A DNA stretch of 64,000 nt from Rudaeicoccus suwonensis (GTDB lineage Bacteria; Actinomycetota; Actinomycetes; Actinomycetales; Dermatophilaceae): NCBI RefSeq assembly GCF_007829035.1, contig NZ_VIVQ01000002.1:575728-639727 (forward strand). The letters run 5' to 3'. Numbering within the stretch: position 1 is the stretch's first letter; every line of letters begins with the position of its first letter. The position numbers and the translations under genes were made by a program. Positions 53,833-62,263 of this stretch are shown here, piece after piece. Below the pieces are notes generated by a model. The model searched no databases. It saw only the letters and a list, made by a program, of their open reading frames with translations, and was not told the origin of the DNA.

Positions 53833-55274
53833 GTGAAGTCCGGCGATCCGTGGCCCGACCTCAGTGAGGCCGAGTACCGGGTACTGATGATGCAACGCAA
53901 GCTGCACCGTTGGGCGGTGGCCGAGCCTGGTCACCGCTTCGATGACCTTGCCAACCTCGTCTATGACCCGGCGTTCCTGGCCGTGGCATGGGCGAGGGTC
54001 GTGGGGAACAAGGGAGCCCGCACTGCGGGGGTCGATGGTCTGGCTCCACGTAAGGTCGGGCTCGGCGCGGCCGTGCTGCTGGAGGGTCTGCGAGCAGACC
54101 TGAAAGCAGGACGATTCGCACCGCTGCCAGTCCGGGAGAAGACGATCCCGAAGACGTCGGGCAAGGTCCGGCGACTGGGGATCCCCACCGCCAGGGACCG
54201 GGTAGTGCAGGCCGCGCTGAAACTGGTGCTCGAGCCGATCTTCGAGGCGGATTTCAAGCCATGCTCTTATGGCTTCCGTCCGAAGCGGCGGGCCCAGGAC
54301 GCCATAGCCGAGATCCAGTACCTCGCGACACCGACCCGTAACTACGAGTGGTGTTCGAGGCTGATATCGCGGCGTGCTTCGACGAGATCGACCACACCGC
54401 CCTGATGGGGCGGGTACGCGATCGTGTCGGGGACAAGCGCGTGCTGGGCTGGGTGAGGGCGTTCCTGAAGGCGGGCATCCTCACCGAGGACGGCCAAGCC
54501 ACAGGGACGCTCACCGGCACTCCCCAAGGCGGGATCCTCTCGCCGCTGCTGGCCAACGTCGCCCTGTCCGTGCTGGACGAGTACTTCACCGACAAATGGG
54601 TGGGGTACGGCCCGGAATGGACACGCGCCAAGTACCGCCGCCGGGGCGGCGCGGTCATGCGACTGGTCCGCTACGCGGACGACTTCGTCGTGATGATCGC
54701 CGGAACCCGCGGCGATGCCGAGGCGCTATGGGGCGAGGTCGCAGCAGTCTTGGCGCCGATGGGTCTGCGCCTATCGGTCGAGAAGACCAGAGTGGTCCAC
54801 GTCGATGACGGGTTCGACTTCCTCGGCTGGCATATCCAACGCCGGTCCTGGCGTGGTCGACCCGGCAAGCAGGCGGTGTACACCTATCCATCGAAGAAGG
54901 CTCTCGCCTCGATCGTGGGCAGGGTACGCACCCTGACACGAAGAGCAGCACACCGTACCCTCGCGGACCTGCTGCGCCGGTTGCATCCGGTGCTGCGGGG
55001 CTGGTGCACATACTTTCGCCATGGCGTGTCCGCGCGCACGTTCGGCTACCTCGATCACTTCGCCTTCTGGCGGATCGTGGGCTGGCTGCGCAAACGACAC
55101 GTCGGGTTGAACATGCACACCGTGGTCCGGCGCTTCCTGCCGGGCTGGCACATCAGCGCCGAGGGGATCGAGATGTTCCGACCGGAGGCGTTCCCCGTGG
55201 AGCGTTACCGTTACCGCGGCACCAAGATCCCCACCCCATGGTCGATCCCGCAGGTGGCTGCCCCGACGGCGTGA
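53833..55274 (+). pseudogene. ltrA: Group II intron reverse transcriptase/maturase, frameshifted
   Basis: The first part starts at GTG 53833 (or ATG 53809) with 'SGDPWPDLSEAEYRVLMMQR' and includes 'VVGNKGARTAGVDGLAPRKV', 'RRLGIPTARDRVVQAALKLV' and 'FKPCSYGFRPKRRAQDAIAE'. One G is missing near 54350 (gagtggtgttc for gagtgggtgttc). The next frame continues 'FEADIAACFDEIDHTALMGR', 'GTPQGGILSPLLANVALSVL', the catalytic 'RLVRYADDFVVMIAGT' and the maturase X domain 'RTFGYLDHFAFWRIVGWLRK'. Restored length is about 480 aa. The frameshift would abolish activity if real. Confidence 0.88.
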
Positions 55275-55283
55275 GCACGTGGA

Positions 55284-55317
55284 GAGCCGGATGCGGTGGA
55301 AGTCGCACGTCCGGTTC
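55284..55317 (+). ncRNA. Group II intron domain V
   Basis: A 34-base hairpin starts gagccggatgcggtggaagt and ends cgcacgtccggttc. The GAGCCG...CGGUUC closing stem, internal bulge and GRAA-like tetraloop (gtggaag) match the domain V catalytic core. Confidence 0.9.
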
Positions 55318-55891
55318 GGAGGGCGGGCCGGGGAAACTCACCAGCCGAAAGGCTGGCAGAGCGCCCCGGTCCGACCCCTACTCCGAGCACCCCACCCGCG
55401 AGGGCAAGCTCTACTTATGCGCGGTCAAGGACTGCTACTCCAACAAGATCGTCGGGTACTCCATCGACTCGCGCATGAAGTCGGGCCTCGCGGCCGCAGC
55501 GTTGCGCAACGCGATCGCGCTGCGCTCGCCCGAGAACACGATCGTGCACTCGGACAGGGGCAGCCAGTTCAGGTCGAAGAAGGTGCTCCGGCTGCTGAAA
55601 AACAACGGCCTACGCGGCTCGATGGGCCGTGTCGGGTCCAGCAGCGACAACGCCGCGATGGAGTCGTTCTTCTCGCTGCTGCAGAAGAACGTCCTGAACA
55701 CCCGCCGCTGGGACACGCGGGAGGAACTACGCCTCGCGATCGTGGCCTGGATCGAAACAAAGTACAACCGCCGGCGTCGTCAGCGAGCCCTGGGCAAGCT
55801 CACCCCAGTCGAGTTTGAAATGATCTACGCGGCCGCAGACGCGGCCTGAGAACCATCAACCCCGAGTATCAACCAAACCTGGGGCAGTCCC

Positions 55892-56178
55892 TCGAGATCC
55901 GCCGGGTCTTGTGCTCCACCAACGGGATTGAGTCATTGAATGCTCGTTACCGGCGTGCGGTCACCACGAAGGGCCACTTCCCGACCGAACAGGCCGCGCT
56001 CAAAACCTTGTACCTGGTGACCAGGTCGCTGGACCCCAAGGGCACTGGCCAGGCACGCTGGACCATGCGGTGGAAACCAGCCCTCAACGCGTTCGCGATC
56101 ACCTTCGCCGACCGCATGCCAGCAGCGGAGAACCTCTAAAATGAACAACGCCAGTTACACCGTTAACCGGACACTCCC
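55892..56178 (+). repeat. 287-bp direct repeat, copy 2 (IS256 3' remnant)
   Basis: This is identical to 39580-39866: the last 80 codons of an IS256 transposase and the right terminal repeat. The 5' part of this copy is missing; the IS3 right end lies directly in front of it. Confidence 0.9.
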
Positions 56179-56413
56179 CCACCCGGATGACGTTGGCGCC
56201 GCACAGACACTCGCTGTTCTGGTGGTCTTCTCGTTCGTGACGGGGATAGCGCGGGCGTGGGAACTGATCGGTGCGCCGGCATCGATCAGCGTCGGACACG
56301 AGAGTCTGCAGCTTCTGCGCGAAGAAGCAGCCGAACTCTCCGAGCACAACCACACGTCTCACCGGCGGCTGACCGGTGACGACGACGCTCCGGCTGCGCC
56401 TCAGGAGCCGTGA
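56179..56413 (+). pseudogene. Membrane protein, 3' end truncated by IS256
   Basis: A frame with no start begins at the IS256 end and encodes 'AQTLAVLVVFSFVTGIARAW' (one hydrophobic segment), 'ISVGHESLQLLREEAAELSE' and a charged tail ending 'DDAPAAPQEP'. The composition is that of the surrounding chromosome, so this is probably the remnant of the chromosomal gene into which the IS256 copy inserted. The family is not recognised. Confidence 0.65.
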
Positions 56414-56520
56414 TCCTGACGGGCACGACTCTGACGCGGCGGAGGGCCTAGGGCGGTACCGCATCCGGTCCTCCGGCGAGACCGGCTGCGGCTGATGCGC
56501 CAAGGCAGTACGCTTCCCGC

Positions 56521-56623
56521 GGATGCACCCTGCAGGGGAAGCCGGTCAAACTCCGGCGCTGACCCGCAACCGTAGATCGAGCGACCACCCAGCCGCGCGA
56601 TGAGCCGGACTACCTGCGCATCC
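56521..56623 (+). promoter_or_regulatory. Cobalamin riboswitch
   Basis: The B12-box consensus is clear: gggaagccggtcaaactccg, gcgctgacccgcaaccgta and, downstream, gagccggactacctgc. The closing P1 helix pairs ggatgc (56521-56526) with gcatcc (56618-56623). Riboswitches of this class bind adenosyl- or methylcobalamin and turn the downstream gene off when B12 is plentiful. It precedes the secreted toroid gene. Confidence 0.92.
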
Positions 56624-56637
56624 AGGTCGGTCCCGCC

Positions 56638-56679
56638 GCGGTCTGCGGGAGCGCATCGCATGCAGCAGACCGCGCTCCC
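56638..56679 (+). terminator. Riboswitch expression platform with two competing hairpins
   Basis: gcggtctgc (56638) pairs with gcagaccgc (56665), and gggagcgc (56647) pairs with gcgctccc (56672). The right arms overlap by two bases, and a short tgttt follows, so the second hairpin may act as an intrinsic terminator. The arrangement suggests switching; which state is ON is inferred. Confidence 0.55.
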
Positions 56680-56701
56680 CTGTTTCGCGGAAGGCTCATC
56701 G

Positions 56702-57940
56702 ATGTCACCCATCACTCTCCTGCGCGCCGGTCGCACCGGCACCCTCGCGCTCGCCTGCGCCGGCATCGTGGCGGTCGCCGTCGCCGCTCCGGCGTCGGCT
56801 GCGACTCCGAACGGAACCACCGCTGCGGCATACCTCACGGGCCGGCTCGCTGCCGGCGGCGGTCATCTGTCGACGAGCGGCTACGTCGACTACGGACTCA
56901 CGATCGACGCGATTCTCGCGCTCGACGCCGCCGGCACGGGACAGTCCGCCGCGAAGACTGCTGCGGCATACGTCTCGAAGAATGCGGCGCAATACAACAC
57001 GTACGACTCCGACCTGTATGCCGGTGCGACCGCGAAACTCATCGTCTTCGCCGAGGCGCAGGGTCTGCCGACGAGCGGCTACATCAAGCAGTTGCTGAGC
57101 CTCGAGCAGAGCACCGGACAGTTCAAGGACAAGTCGGTGTACGGCGACTACTCCAACACGATCGGGCAGTCGCTGGCCGTGATCGGCTTCAAACGCGCCG
57201 GACAGCCGAATGCGAAGGGCGTGGCGTTCCTCGCCGCGCAGCAGTGCGGTGATGGTGGGTTCCGGATCTCGTTCACCGGCACGTGCACCAGTGACGCCGA
57301 CGCGACCTCGATGGCGGTGCAGGCGCTTGCCGCTTCGGGTGGCCACGCGGCTGCTGTGACCAAGGCCGTCGACTATCTCGCCGGTCAGCAAACTGCGGCC
57401 GGTGGCGTCGTCGATGCCGCCGCCGGAAGCTCGCCCAACGCGAACTCCACCGGTCTCGCGGCTGTGGCATTCAAGCTGGCCGGGCGCACCGCCGATGCCG
57501 AGAAGGCGCGCAGCTTCGTCGCGAGCCTGCAGTACGGTTGCTCGTTCCCGGCAGCTTTGCGAGGCGGAATCGCTTACGACGCAAGTAGTTTCGCTGCCCA
57601 GAAGGCCAAGGGAGCAAGTGCGACCCCGCAGGACTCGGACACGCGGTCGACCGCTCAGGCTGCGCTCGCATACACCCAGGTGCCGTATGTCGCAATCACG
57701 GCGGGCGGCTCCGCCACCGCGCCGGCGCTGAATTGCTCGACCAGTTCACCGGCGCCGTCCACCAGCCCGACATCCGCGACCGGCAGCGGTTCCGCGTCGG
57801 CCACCACGACCGGCCCGGTTGTCGTCACCGACGGTGGCGCCGGCGGCTCGAACAACGAGGTGATTGCCGCGGCTGCCGTCATGCTCGGTGGCGCAGCGAT
57901 CACCGGTGTCGGCATTCGTCGCCGGTTGCGCAACCGCTGA
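56702..57940 (+). CDS. Secreted alpha-toroid repeat protein, putative B12 scavenger
   Basis: The 412-aa protein has a signal peptide (1-33, ending APASAA), several alpha-hairpin repeats of the prenyltransferase/squalene-oxidase-like toroid type ('YVDYGLTIDAILALDAAGTG', 'CTSDADATSMAVQALAASGG', 'SPNANSTGLAAVAFKLAGRT'), a Ser/Thr/Pro-rich linker and a C-terminal membrane segment with basic tail ('AAVMLGGAAITGVGIRRRLR'). Transcobalamin and intrinsic factor share this toroid fold. A cobalamin riboswitch directly upstream makes cobalamin binding at the cell surface the best inference. ATG 56702 has GGAAGG upstream. No B12 ABC or ECF transporter genes follow in the window. Confidence 0.82.
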   Translation: MSPITLLRAGRTGTLALACAGIVAVAVAAPASAATPNGTTAAAYLTGRLAAGGGHLSTSGYVDYGLTIDAILALDAAGTGQSAAKTAAAYVSKNAAQYNTYDSDLYAGATAKLIVFAEAQGLPTSGYIKQLLSLEQSTGQFKDKSVYGDYSNTIGQSLAVIGFKRAGQPNAKGVAFLAAQQCGDGGFRISFTGTCTSDADATSMAVQALAASGGHAAAVTKAVDYLAGQQTAAGGVVDAAAGSSPNANSTGLAAVAFKLAGRTADAEKARSFVASLQYGCSFPAALRGGIAYDASSFAAQKAKGASATPQDSDTRSTAQAALAYTQVPYVAITAGGSATAPALNCSTSSPAPSTSPTSATGSGSASATTTGPVVVTDGGAGGSNNEVIAAAAVMLGGAAITGVGIRRRLRNR

Positions 57941-57993
57941 GCAGCGGCGGGCGTGCGCCATGCGCTGTCGGTGCCTTCGGCAATGATGGCGTC

Positions 57994-58785
57994 GTGGCGC
58001 ACGCGTTTGCAGATGACGGAGCACGACTCTGGTTCGACGTGAGACCCGGATCCGATGATTCGCGGCGTCCCGTGGTGCTCGTGCAGGGGTTGGCGCTCGA
58101 CCATCACGGGTGGGATTCCTCGATCGCTGACTTCGCCGACCGACCGGTGATCGTGTTCGACCACCGGGGCACCGGGAACAGCGACGACACGTTCCCGCAG
58201 TCGTGGTCGACGCGCGATTTCGCGCGCGACGTGATCGCGGTCCTTGATGCCGCACGAGTCGACCGGGCGCATGTCTACGGGCATTCAATGGGCGGCCGGA
58301 TCGCCCAGTGGCTCGGCGCCGACCACCCCGACCGGGTCGTCTCGCTCGTGCTCGGGGCGACCACGGTCGGCGGTGATGGCAGCGTCCCGCGCTCGGCTGA
58401 GGCTAGTGCGGCGTTGGCTGCCCGCGGCTCCGCGCTGACCGCGTTGTTCTATCCGGATGCGTGGATTGCCGAACATCCGGCAGAAGCATCGAGCGTCATG
58501 CCGTCCGCAGCGTCGGCTGAAGCGATGGGACACCATCTCGCAGCGGTCGCACTGCACGACGGCCCCGCGCCATACAGCATTGGCGTCCCGACACTGGTCG
58601 TCCACGGCAGCGAGGACCAGTTGGCCGTTCCCGAGAACGCACACCTGCTCGCCGATGGCATCGAAGGTGCCGAGTTGCTCCTTCTGCCCGGTGCCCGGCA
58701 CGCCTACTGGGCGGCGAATTCCGAAGTGCACCAGAAGGTTTCAGCATTCTTCGCACAGCACGACGGAGATGCCGACGACAGCTAG
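57994..58785 (+). CDS. Alpha/beta-fold hydrolase
   Basis: The 263-aa protein has 'RPVVLVQGLALDHHGWDSSI', the oxyanion region 'VFDHRGTGNSDD', nucleophile elbow 'VYGHSMGGRIAQWLGADHPD', Asp in 'VHGSEDQLAVPENA' and His in 'LLPGARHAYWAANSE'. It is a typical hydrolase of unknown substrate (esterase/haloperoxidase-like). The GTG at 57994 matches the family N-terminus; the upstream frame is the toroid gene in another frame. Confidence 0.88.
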   Translation: MAHAFADDGARLWFDVRPGSDDSRRPVVLVQGLALDHHGWDSSIADFADRPVIVFDHRGTGNSDDTFPQSWSTRDFARDVIAVLDAARVDRAHVYGHSMGGRIAQWLGADHPDRVVSLVLGATTVGGDGSVPRSAEASAALAARGSALTALFYPDAWIAEHPAEASSVMPSAASAEAMGHHLAAVALHDGPAPYSIGVPTLVVHGSEDQLAVPENAHLLADGIEGAELLLLPGARHAYWAANSEVHQKVSAFFAQHDGDADDS

Positions 58786-58889
58786 TTGCATGCGGGGTCA
58801 TCTCAATTGAGGTCTTCCACGTGCTGGCTGACGATCTGAGAAATTCCGAGATCGCCCGGCTGCGAGGGTCATTCGCTACGGTCGAGTTG

Positions 58890-59864
58890 ATGGACGTTTC
58901 CACGATCCCCGCCGCTCTGGGTCTGCCAGGAGACGTCATGTCTTGGGACGCAGTTGGCGGAGCGCGGTCCAACCGGCTGTTCCACGTGACCACCACTGCG
59001 GGTCAGTTCGCGGTGAAGCAACTGCTGAATCCGTGGGATGACCCTCAGTGGCTGGACTGGCTGCACGAAGCGGCCGGATTCGAGCAGGCGTGCATCGACG
59101 CCGGCGTCGCTGCTGCCGCGATCCACCTCAACCCGGAGGGTCATGTCTTCAGCCACGTCGACGATGCCTGGTTCCGCGTCCACGAGTGGGTCATCGACGG
59201 ATATGCCTGTATGCCGGGTCCGGTATCGCCGGACGTCGCGCGAGCGGTCGGGCGCGAGCTTGCCGTCATACACGGCGTCGGATGGCAGCCGAGTCGTGAC
59301 GACGTCTTCCCGACTGTGACGGGCGACCAAGCGAACCAGTGGCCCGAGTTGGTGCGGAGTTTGCGACGGGTAGCACCGGAGTTCGCTGCGATCGCCGACT
59401 TGGTGTCAGAACCCGTTGCCCAGATCGGGGAGTGGTTGGCCGAGCCTCGGGTCGCCGAAGCTCCGGTGATGTCCCACGGAGACCTGGATCCGAAGAACCT
59501 CGTGCTGGCCGGCCGGACGTGGCTCGTCGACTGGGATGTCGCCATGCCGTGGCGACCGGTCGATGAGGTTGCCCGCACGGCGATGAGTATGGCGAACTGG
59601 TCCGATCCGAGGATCGCCGTGGCCCTCCTGGCGAGTTACGAGGCCGAGGCCGGCATTGCCCTCACGTTCGAACGAGATTGTCTGACAATGGATCTCGCGA
59701 TCGGTCTGGATTGGCTGGCCCGGTGTTTGCGGCGCGCCAGCGGGCTCGAAGCCTGCAGCCCTCGCCGAGCCCAGGAGGCTCGTGAGCAGGCGGTCGCGCA
59801 AGCGGCATCGCTTCGAGGACGCGTCGTCATCGCGGATCGCGTCGGCGAGTGGCTCGGCCGCTGA
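58890..59864 (+). CDS. APH-family phosphotransferase
   Basis: The 324-aa protein shows 'QFAVKQLLNPWDD' with the ATP-binding Lys, Brenner motif 'VMSHGDLDPKNLVLAGRTWL' and metal Asp in 'LVDWDVAMPWRPVDEVARTA'. Kinases of this group phosphorylate aminoglycosides, choline, homoserine or other small alcohols; the substrate cannot be deduced and resistance should not be assumed. I chose ATG 58890; an upstream start near 58821 adds 23 residues that look non-coding. Confidence 0.85.
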   Translation: MDVSTIPAALGLPGDVMSWDAVGGARSNRLFHVTTTAGQFAVKQLLNPWDDPQWLDWLHEAAGFEQACIDAGVAAAAIHLNPEGHVFSHVDDAWFRVHEWVIDGYACMPGPVSPDVARAVGRELAVIHGVGWQPSRDDVFPTVTGDQANQWPELVRSLRRVAPEFAAIADLVSEPVAQIGEWLAEPRVAEAPVMSHGDLDPKNLVLAGRTWLVDWDVAMPWRPVDEVARTAMSMANWSDPRIAVALLASYEAEAGIALTFERDCLTMDLAIGLDWLARCLRRASGLEACSPRRAQEAREQAVAQAASLRGRVVIADRVGEWLGR

Positions 59865-59883
59865 TCACTCCGGCTGACGATGT

Positions 59884-60573
59884 TCAGCGGCTGAACATCT
59901 GCCGTTCTCCCTCGTCAGTGAGTCGAACGCTGCGTGGGTGGCTGGTGCGCACGATCCAATCGTGCGCGAGCGCGTGTGCCGTCACACGATCCATCAGCGT
60001 TCCGGCGAGATGCGGTCGACGCTCGGTCCAGTCCATGCACGGTCGGATCAGTTCGTTCCCGACGTCCGCAGTGATGTCGATGCCGCGAGCAATGAACCAT
60101 TGGCATCCCTCGTGGGTGAGTTGTGACGCCTCGTCGATGAACGCACCGTCGAGCAGGTGATCTGCGAATCGAACTCCGATAGCTCCGGCCAGGTGCCGAT
60201 AACAGGTGCGTCCGGCGGCGAGTTCTCGAGCGTGTCGCTGACCGCGCAGGCTCGCTACCGGTGGCCGATCCGGCGCAATGAGGCTGAGGCTCTCCAGGGC
60301 GGCCGCGACCTCCGGCCCAGCGAGGCTGACGTACGTATGACGACCCTGCCGGACTAGTCGCACCAGTCCGGCAGCGCTGAGATGACCGACGTGCTCGCTG
60401 GCGGTGCTGCGCGCGACTCCGGCATACGACGCGAGTTCGCCCACCGTCCAAGCAGTCCCTGTCAGGAGCCCCGTCAGCATCTGGGATCGAGACGTGTCGG
60501 CAAGAGCTCGACCGACGACCGACAGATCGGGGCCCGTCGTCAGACGCGGCATCGATCGATCGAGGGAGGACAT
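59884..60573 (-). CDS. ArsR-like winged-helix regulator
   Basis: The protein of about 229 aa carries an ArsR-type helix-turn-helix ('SRSQMLTGLLTGTAWTVGEL', 'AGVARSTASEHVGHLSAAGL') followed by 'VRLVRQGRHTYVSLAGPEVA' and a C-terminal domain with Cys and His ('AAGRTCYRHLAGAIGVRFAD') typical of transcriptional regulators of this two-domain ArsR group. No ligand known. The start could be 60573, 60552 or 60648. It is convergent with the phosphotransferase. Confidence 0.8.
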   Translation of the reverse strand: MSSLDRSMPRLTTGPDLSVVGRALADTSRSQMLTGLLTGTAWTVGELASYAGVARSTASEHVGHLSAAGLVRLVRQGRHTYVSLAGPEVAAALESLSLIAPDRPPVASLRGQRHARELAAGRTCYRHLAGAIGVRFADHLLDGAFIDEASQLTHEGCQWFIARGIDITADVGNELIRPCMDWTERRPHLAGTLMDRVTAHALAHDWIVRTSHPRSVRLTDEGERQMFSR

Positions 60574-60667
60574 GAAACCAGTCAACCGCTTCGTCGTGTC
60601 GGCTGCGGCCGAATGATCGACCGACCGAGTCATGGCTCCCACCGTCACGAGCCGGGTACGCCGGGTG

Positions 60668-61240
60668 TCAGCTCAACGCGTGGGTTGCGGCCTGTAGTTC
60701 GTCGAGGGCGTGCACCGCGTATGGCGCGAAAGCGTCTGTCCGATCACCGTCGGACCAGGTCGCGAAACCCTTCTTGATCGCAAGAGTTCCAAGCTCGCCG
60801 GCAAGCGCTGCCGTCATCTCCGGAACGCCTCGCTCGACCAGCGCCTGCGTCATCGCCGCAGCCATGCTCACCGACTTGAGGGCATCGCGTTCTTGTAGTT
60901 CGGCGCTGCTGGCCACCGCCGCCGCCAGCCGCGGAGCGATCTGGCGGGTGACCTCGCCAAAGGCAGTCGCGGCGTTCTCGAGGCCCGCGGCCACCGCCGC
61001 AAGAGGGCTCGCGTCTGCGGGAGCCGCACTGATCCCCTCGGCGAGCAGTGTCGACAGGGCCTCCTGGCCGGCGACGAGAAGTTCGCGCTTGTCGGGGAAG
61101 TGGCGGAAGAACGTGCTCTTGGTGACCCCCGCGCGCTCGGCGATCTCGGCGACCGTCGTCGCGTCGTAGCCCTGGTCGGCAAACAGGTCGACGGCGGCCA
61201 TCACGAGGCGCTCGCGTGCGCCCGGTTCCCAGCGACCCAT
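60668..61240 (-). CDS. TetR-family transcriptional regulator
   Basis: The 190-aa protein has a standard TetR N-terminus ('VMAAVDLFADQGYDATTVAE', 'IAERAGVTKSTFFRHFPDKR') and a helical ligand domain. It is divergent from the NAD-dependent epimerase gene, and two similar palindromic sites lie in the gap, so it most likely represses that gene and itself. Confidence 0.93.
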   Translation of the reverse strand: MGRWEPGARERLVMAAVDLFADQGYDATTVAEIAERAGVTKSTFFRHFPDKRELLVAGQEALSTLLAEGISAAPADASPLAAVAAGLENAATAFGEVTRQIAPRLAAAVASSAELQERDALKSVSMAAAMTQALVERGVPEMTAALAGELGTLAIKKGFATWSDGDRTDAFAPYAVHALDELQAATHALS

Positions 61241-61255
61241 GAACCCAGTCTATTC

Positions 61256-61275
61256 GACGGGACCTTTGTCCCATC
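61256..61275. promoter_or_regulatory. TetR operator site 1
   Basis: gacgggacctttgtcccatc is a near-perfect inverted repeat: GGGAC-CTTT-GTCCC, extended to 7 of 8 bases per arm. It stands 15 bases before the TetR start codon on its own strand. Confidence 0.65.
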
Positions 61276-61287
61276 ATCGTGTAGTGT

Positions 61288-61307
61288 GACGGGACATTAG
61301 TCTCATC
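61288..61307. promoter_or_regulatory. TetR operator site 2
   Basis: gacgggacattagtctcatc repeats site 1 with the same arm spacing, 32 bases away (about three helical turns), and lies just before the GGAGG of the epimerase gene. Confidence 0.65.
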
Positions 61308-61323
61308 ACTGTAGGAGGTTGAC

Positions 61324-62205
61324 ATGCAGGTCTTTCTGACCGGCGGCACCGGTCTGATCGGAACCGCCGTCACGGCCGAATTACTCGCGCACGGGTATGA
61401 CGTGGCTGCGCTCGTCCGATCGGACGCGTCGGCGCAGGTGGCTTCGAAAGCCGGAGCTGAGCCGGTGCGGGGTTCTCTGACCGATCTTGACGTCATTCGT
61501 CAGGCAGCCGGCGCCGCCGACGGCGTCATACATCTCGCATTCGGCAACGACTTCACCAGCGCCGAAGCGCTGTCGCAGAACATCGCAGAGGAAGGTGCCG
61601 CTCTCCTCGCGGTGAGTGAAGCGTTGGAGGGCAGCGGCAAGCCTCTCGTGAGCGTCTCCGGAACCCCTCGGGTCAATGGGCGACCGTCAGTCGAGTCAGA
61701 CCCGATTCCGCTGGATGGACCGGTCGGCGGGCGCGCGCGTGTCGTCACCTCGGTGCTCGGGTTCGCTGACCGCGGCGTGCGCACGAGCACGGTGCGTCTG
61801 CCGCGCACGGTCCACCGTGATGGCGTGGGTGGGTTCGCGGGCATCCTGACGGGAATCGCCCGACGCACCGGTGTGTCGAGCTACCCAGGCGATGGCAGCC
61901 AGCGCTGGCCGGCTGTGCACGCGCTCGATGCTGCGACGTTGTTCCGGCTCGCTCTCGAGAAGGCCGAGGCGGGCACGAGTTGGCACGCGGTCGACGACGA
62001 GGGGGATGCCGTCGTCGACATCGCCGGCGTCATCGGTCGTCGCCTCGGCGTTCCGGTCGAATCGGCGCCGGTGGAGCAGTTCGGGGCGCTGGGCGCGATC
62101 TTCGCGGCAGACCAGCCGGCATCGAGCGAGCACACTCGGCGCGTGCTGGGTTGGGAGCCGACGCATCCGCGACTGCTCGCCGACCTGGAACTGATTGAGC
62201 CGTAA
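61324..62205 (+). CDS. NAD-dependent epimerase/dehydratase-type SDR
   Basis: The 293-aa protein has the Rossmann motif 'VFLTGGTGLIGTAVTAELLA', 'GVIHLAFGNDF' and a C-terminal substrate region with 'HAVDDEGDAVVDIAGVIGRR' and 'HTRRVLGWEPTHPRLLADLE'. It belongs to extended/atypical SDRs that reduce or epimerise small substrates, usually annotated only generally. ATG follows 'taggaggttgac'. Regulated by the divergent TetR through the paired sites. Confidence 0.9.
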   Translation: MQVFLTGGTGLIGTAVTAELLAHGYDVAALVRSDASAQVASKAGAEPVRGSLTDLDVIRQAAGAADGVIHLAFGNDFTSAEALSQNIAEEGAALLAVSEALEGSGKPLVSVSGTPRVNGRPSVESDPIPLDGPVGGRARVVTSVLGFADRGVRTSTVRLPRTVHRDGVGGFAGILTGIARRTGVSSYPGDGSQRWPAVHALDAATLFRLALEKAEAGTSWHAVDDEGDAVVDIAGVIGRRLGVPVESAPVEQFGALGAIFAADQPASSEHTRRVLGWEPTHPRLLADLELIEP

Positions 62206-62263
62206 GGCTTTCCGGCATCGGCGTCGCTCTTCGACGACCTAACGATGAAGTCATCTCTCGACG

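Larger units (their letters stand above)
53202..55381 (+). mobile_element. Group II intron
   Basis: The ends were set by the seamless exon joint in OrfB. The 5' end reads gagcgccacgaggcgctgct, instead of the usual GTGYG; the 3' end is ...ccccctac or ...cccctac, ending in AC as expected. A domain V hairpin lies at 55284, about 65 bases before the end, and a reverse transcriptase ORF occupies the domain IV position. Size is 2180 bp, normal. Because its own protein is frameshifted, mobility would need help in trans. Confidence 0.82.
52776..55849 (+). pseudogene. IS3-family transposase OrfB, split by a group II intron
   Basis: The first part runs 'VACRVLDLSTQGYYKWLKDP' to 'PNQIWLTDI' with the first catalytic Asp. 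The second part from 55382 reads 'SEHPTREGKLYLCAVKDCYS', 'NTIVHSDRGSQFRSKKV' (second Asp) and 'SSSDNAAMESFFSLLQKNV' (Glu). Joining 53201 to 55382 gives a seamless 'WLTDISEHPTREGKLYLC'. If the intron splices, the transposase could be made. Without splicing the first part runs to a stop at 53292. Confidence 0.85.
52404..55891 (+). mobile_element. IS3-family element carrying a group II intron
   Basis: The left end gggtctgcccagactttggt and the complement of the right end (gggactgccccaggtttggt) are imperfect inverted repeats. Inside are orfA and orfB; orfB is interrupted by an intron of about 2.18 kb. Without the intron the element is about 1308 bp, normal for IS3. The three bases outside each end differ (gtg, tcg), so no target duplication is seen and one flank was rearranged: the right end abuts a truncated IS256 copy, while the left end abuts the RHH gene. 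Confidence 0.85.

Noticed and set aside
35395..56178. Composite IS256 transposon able to move as a unit
   Set aside because: The right copy is truncated and there is no matching 8-bp duplication on the outside; homologous recombination is more likely than transposition.
58890..59864. Aminoglycoside resistance gene
   Set aside because: The Brenner motif only shows the APH fold; many chromosomal members act on other small molecules.
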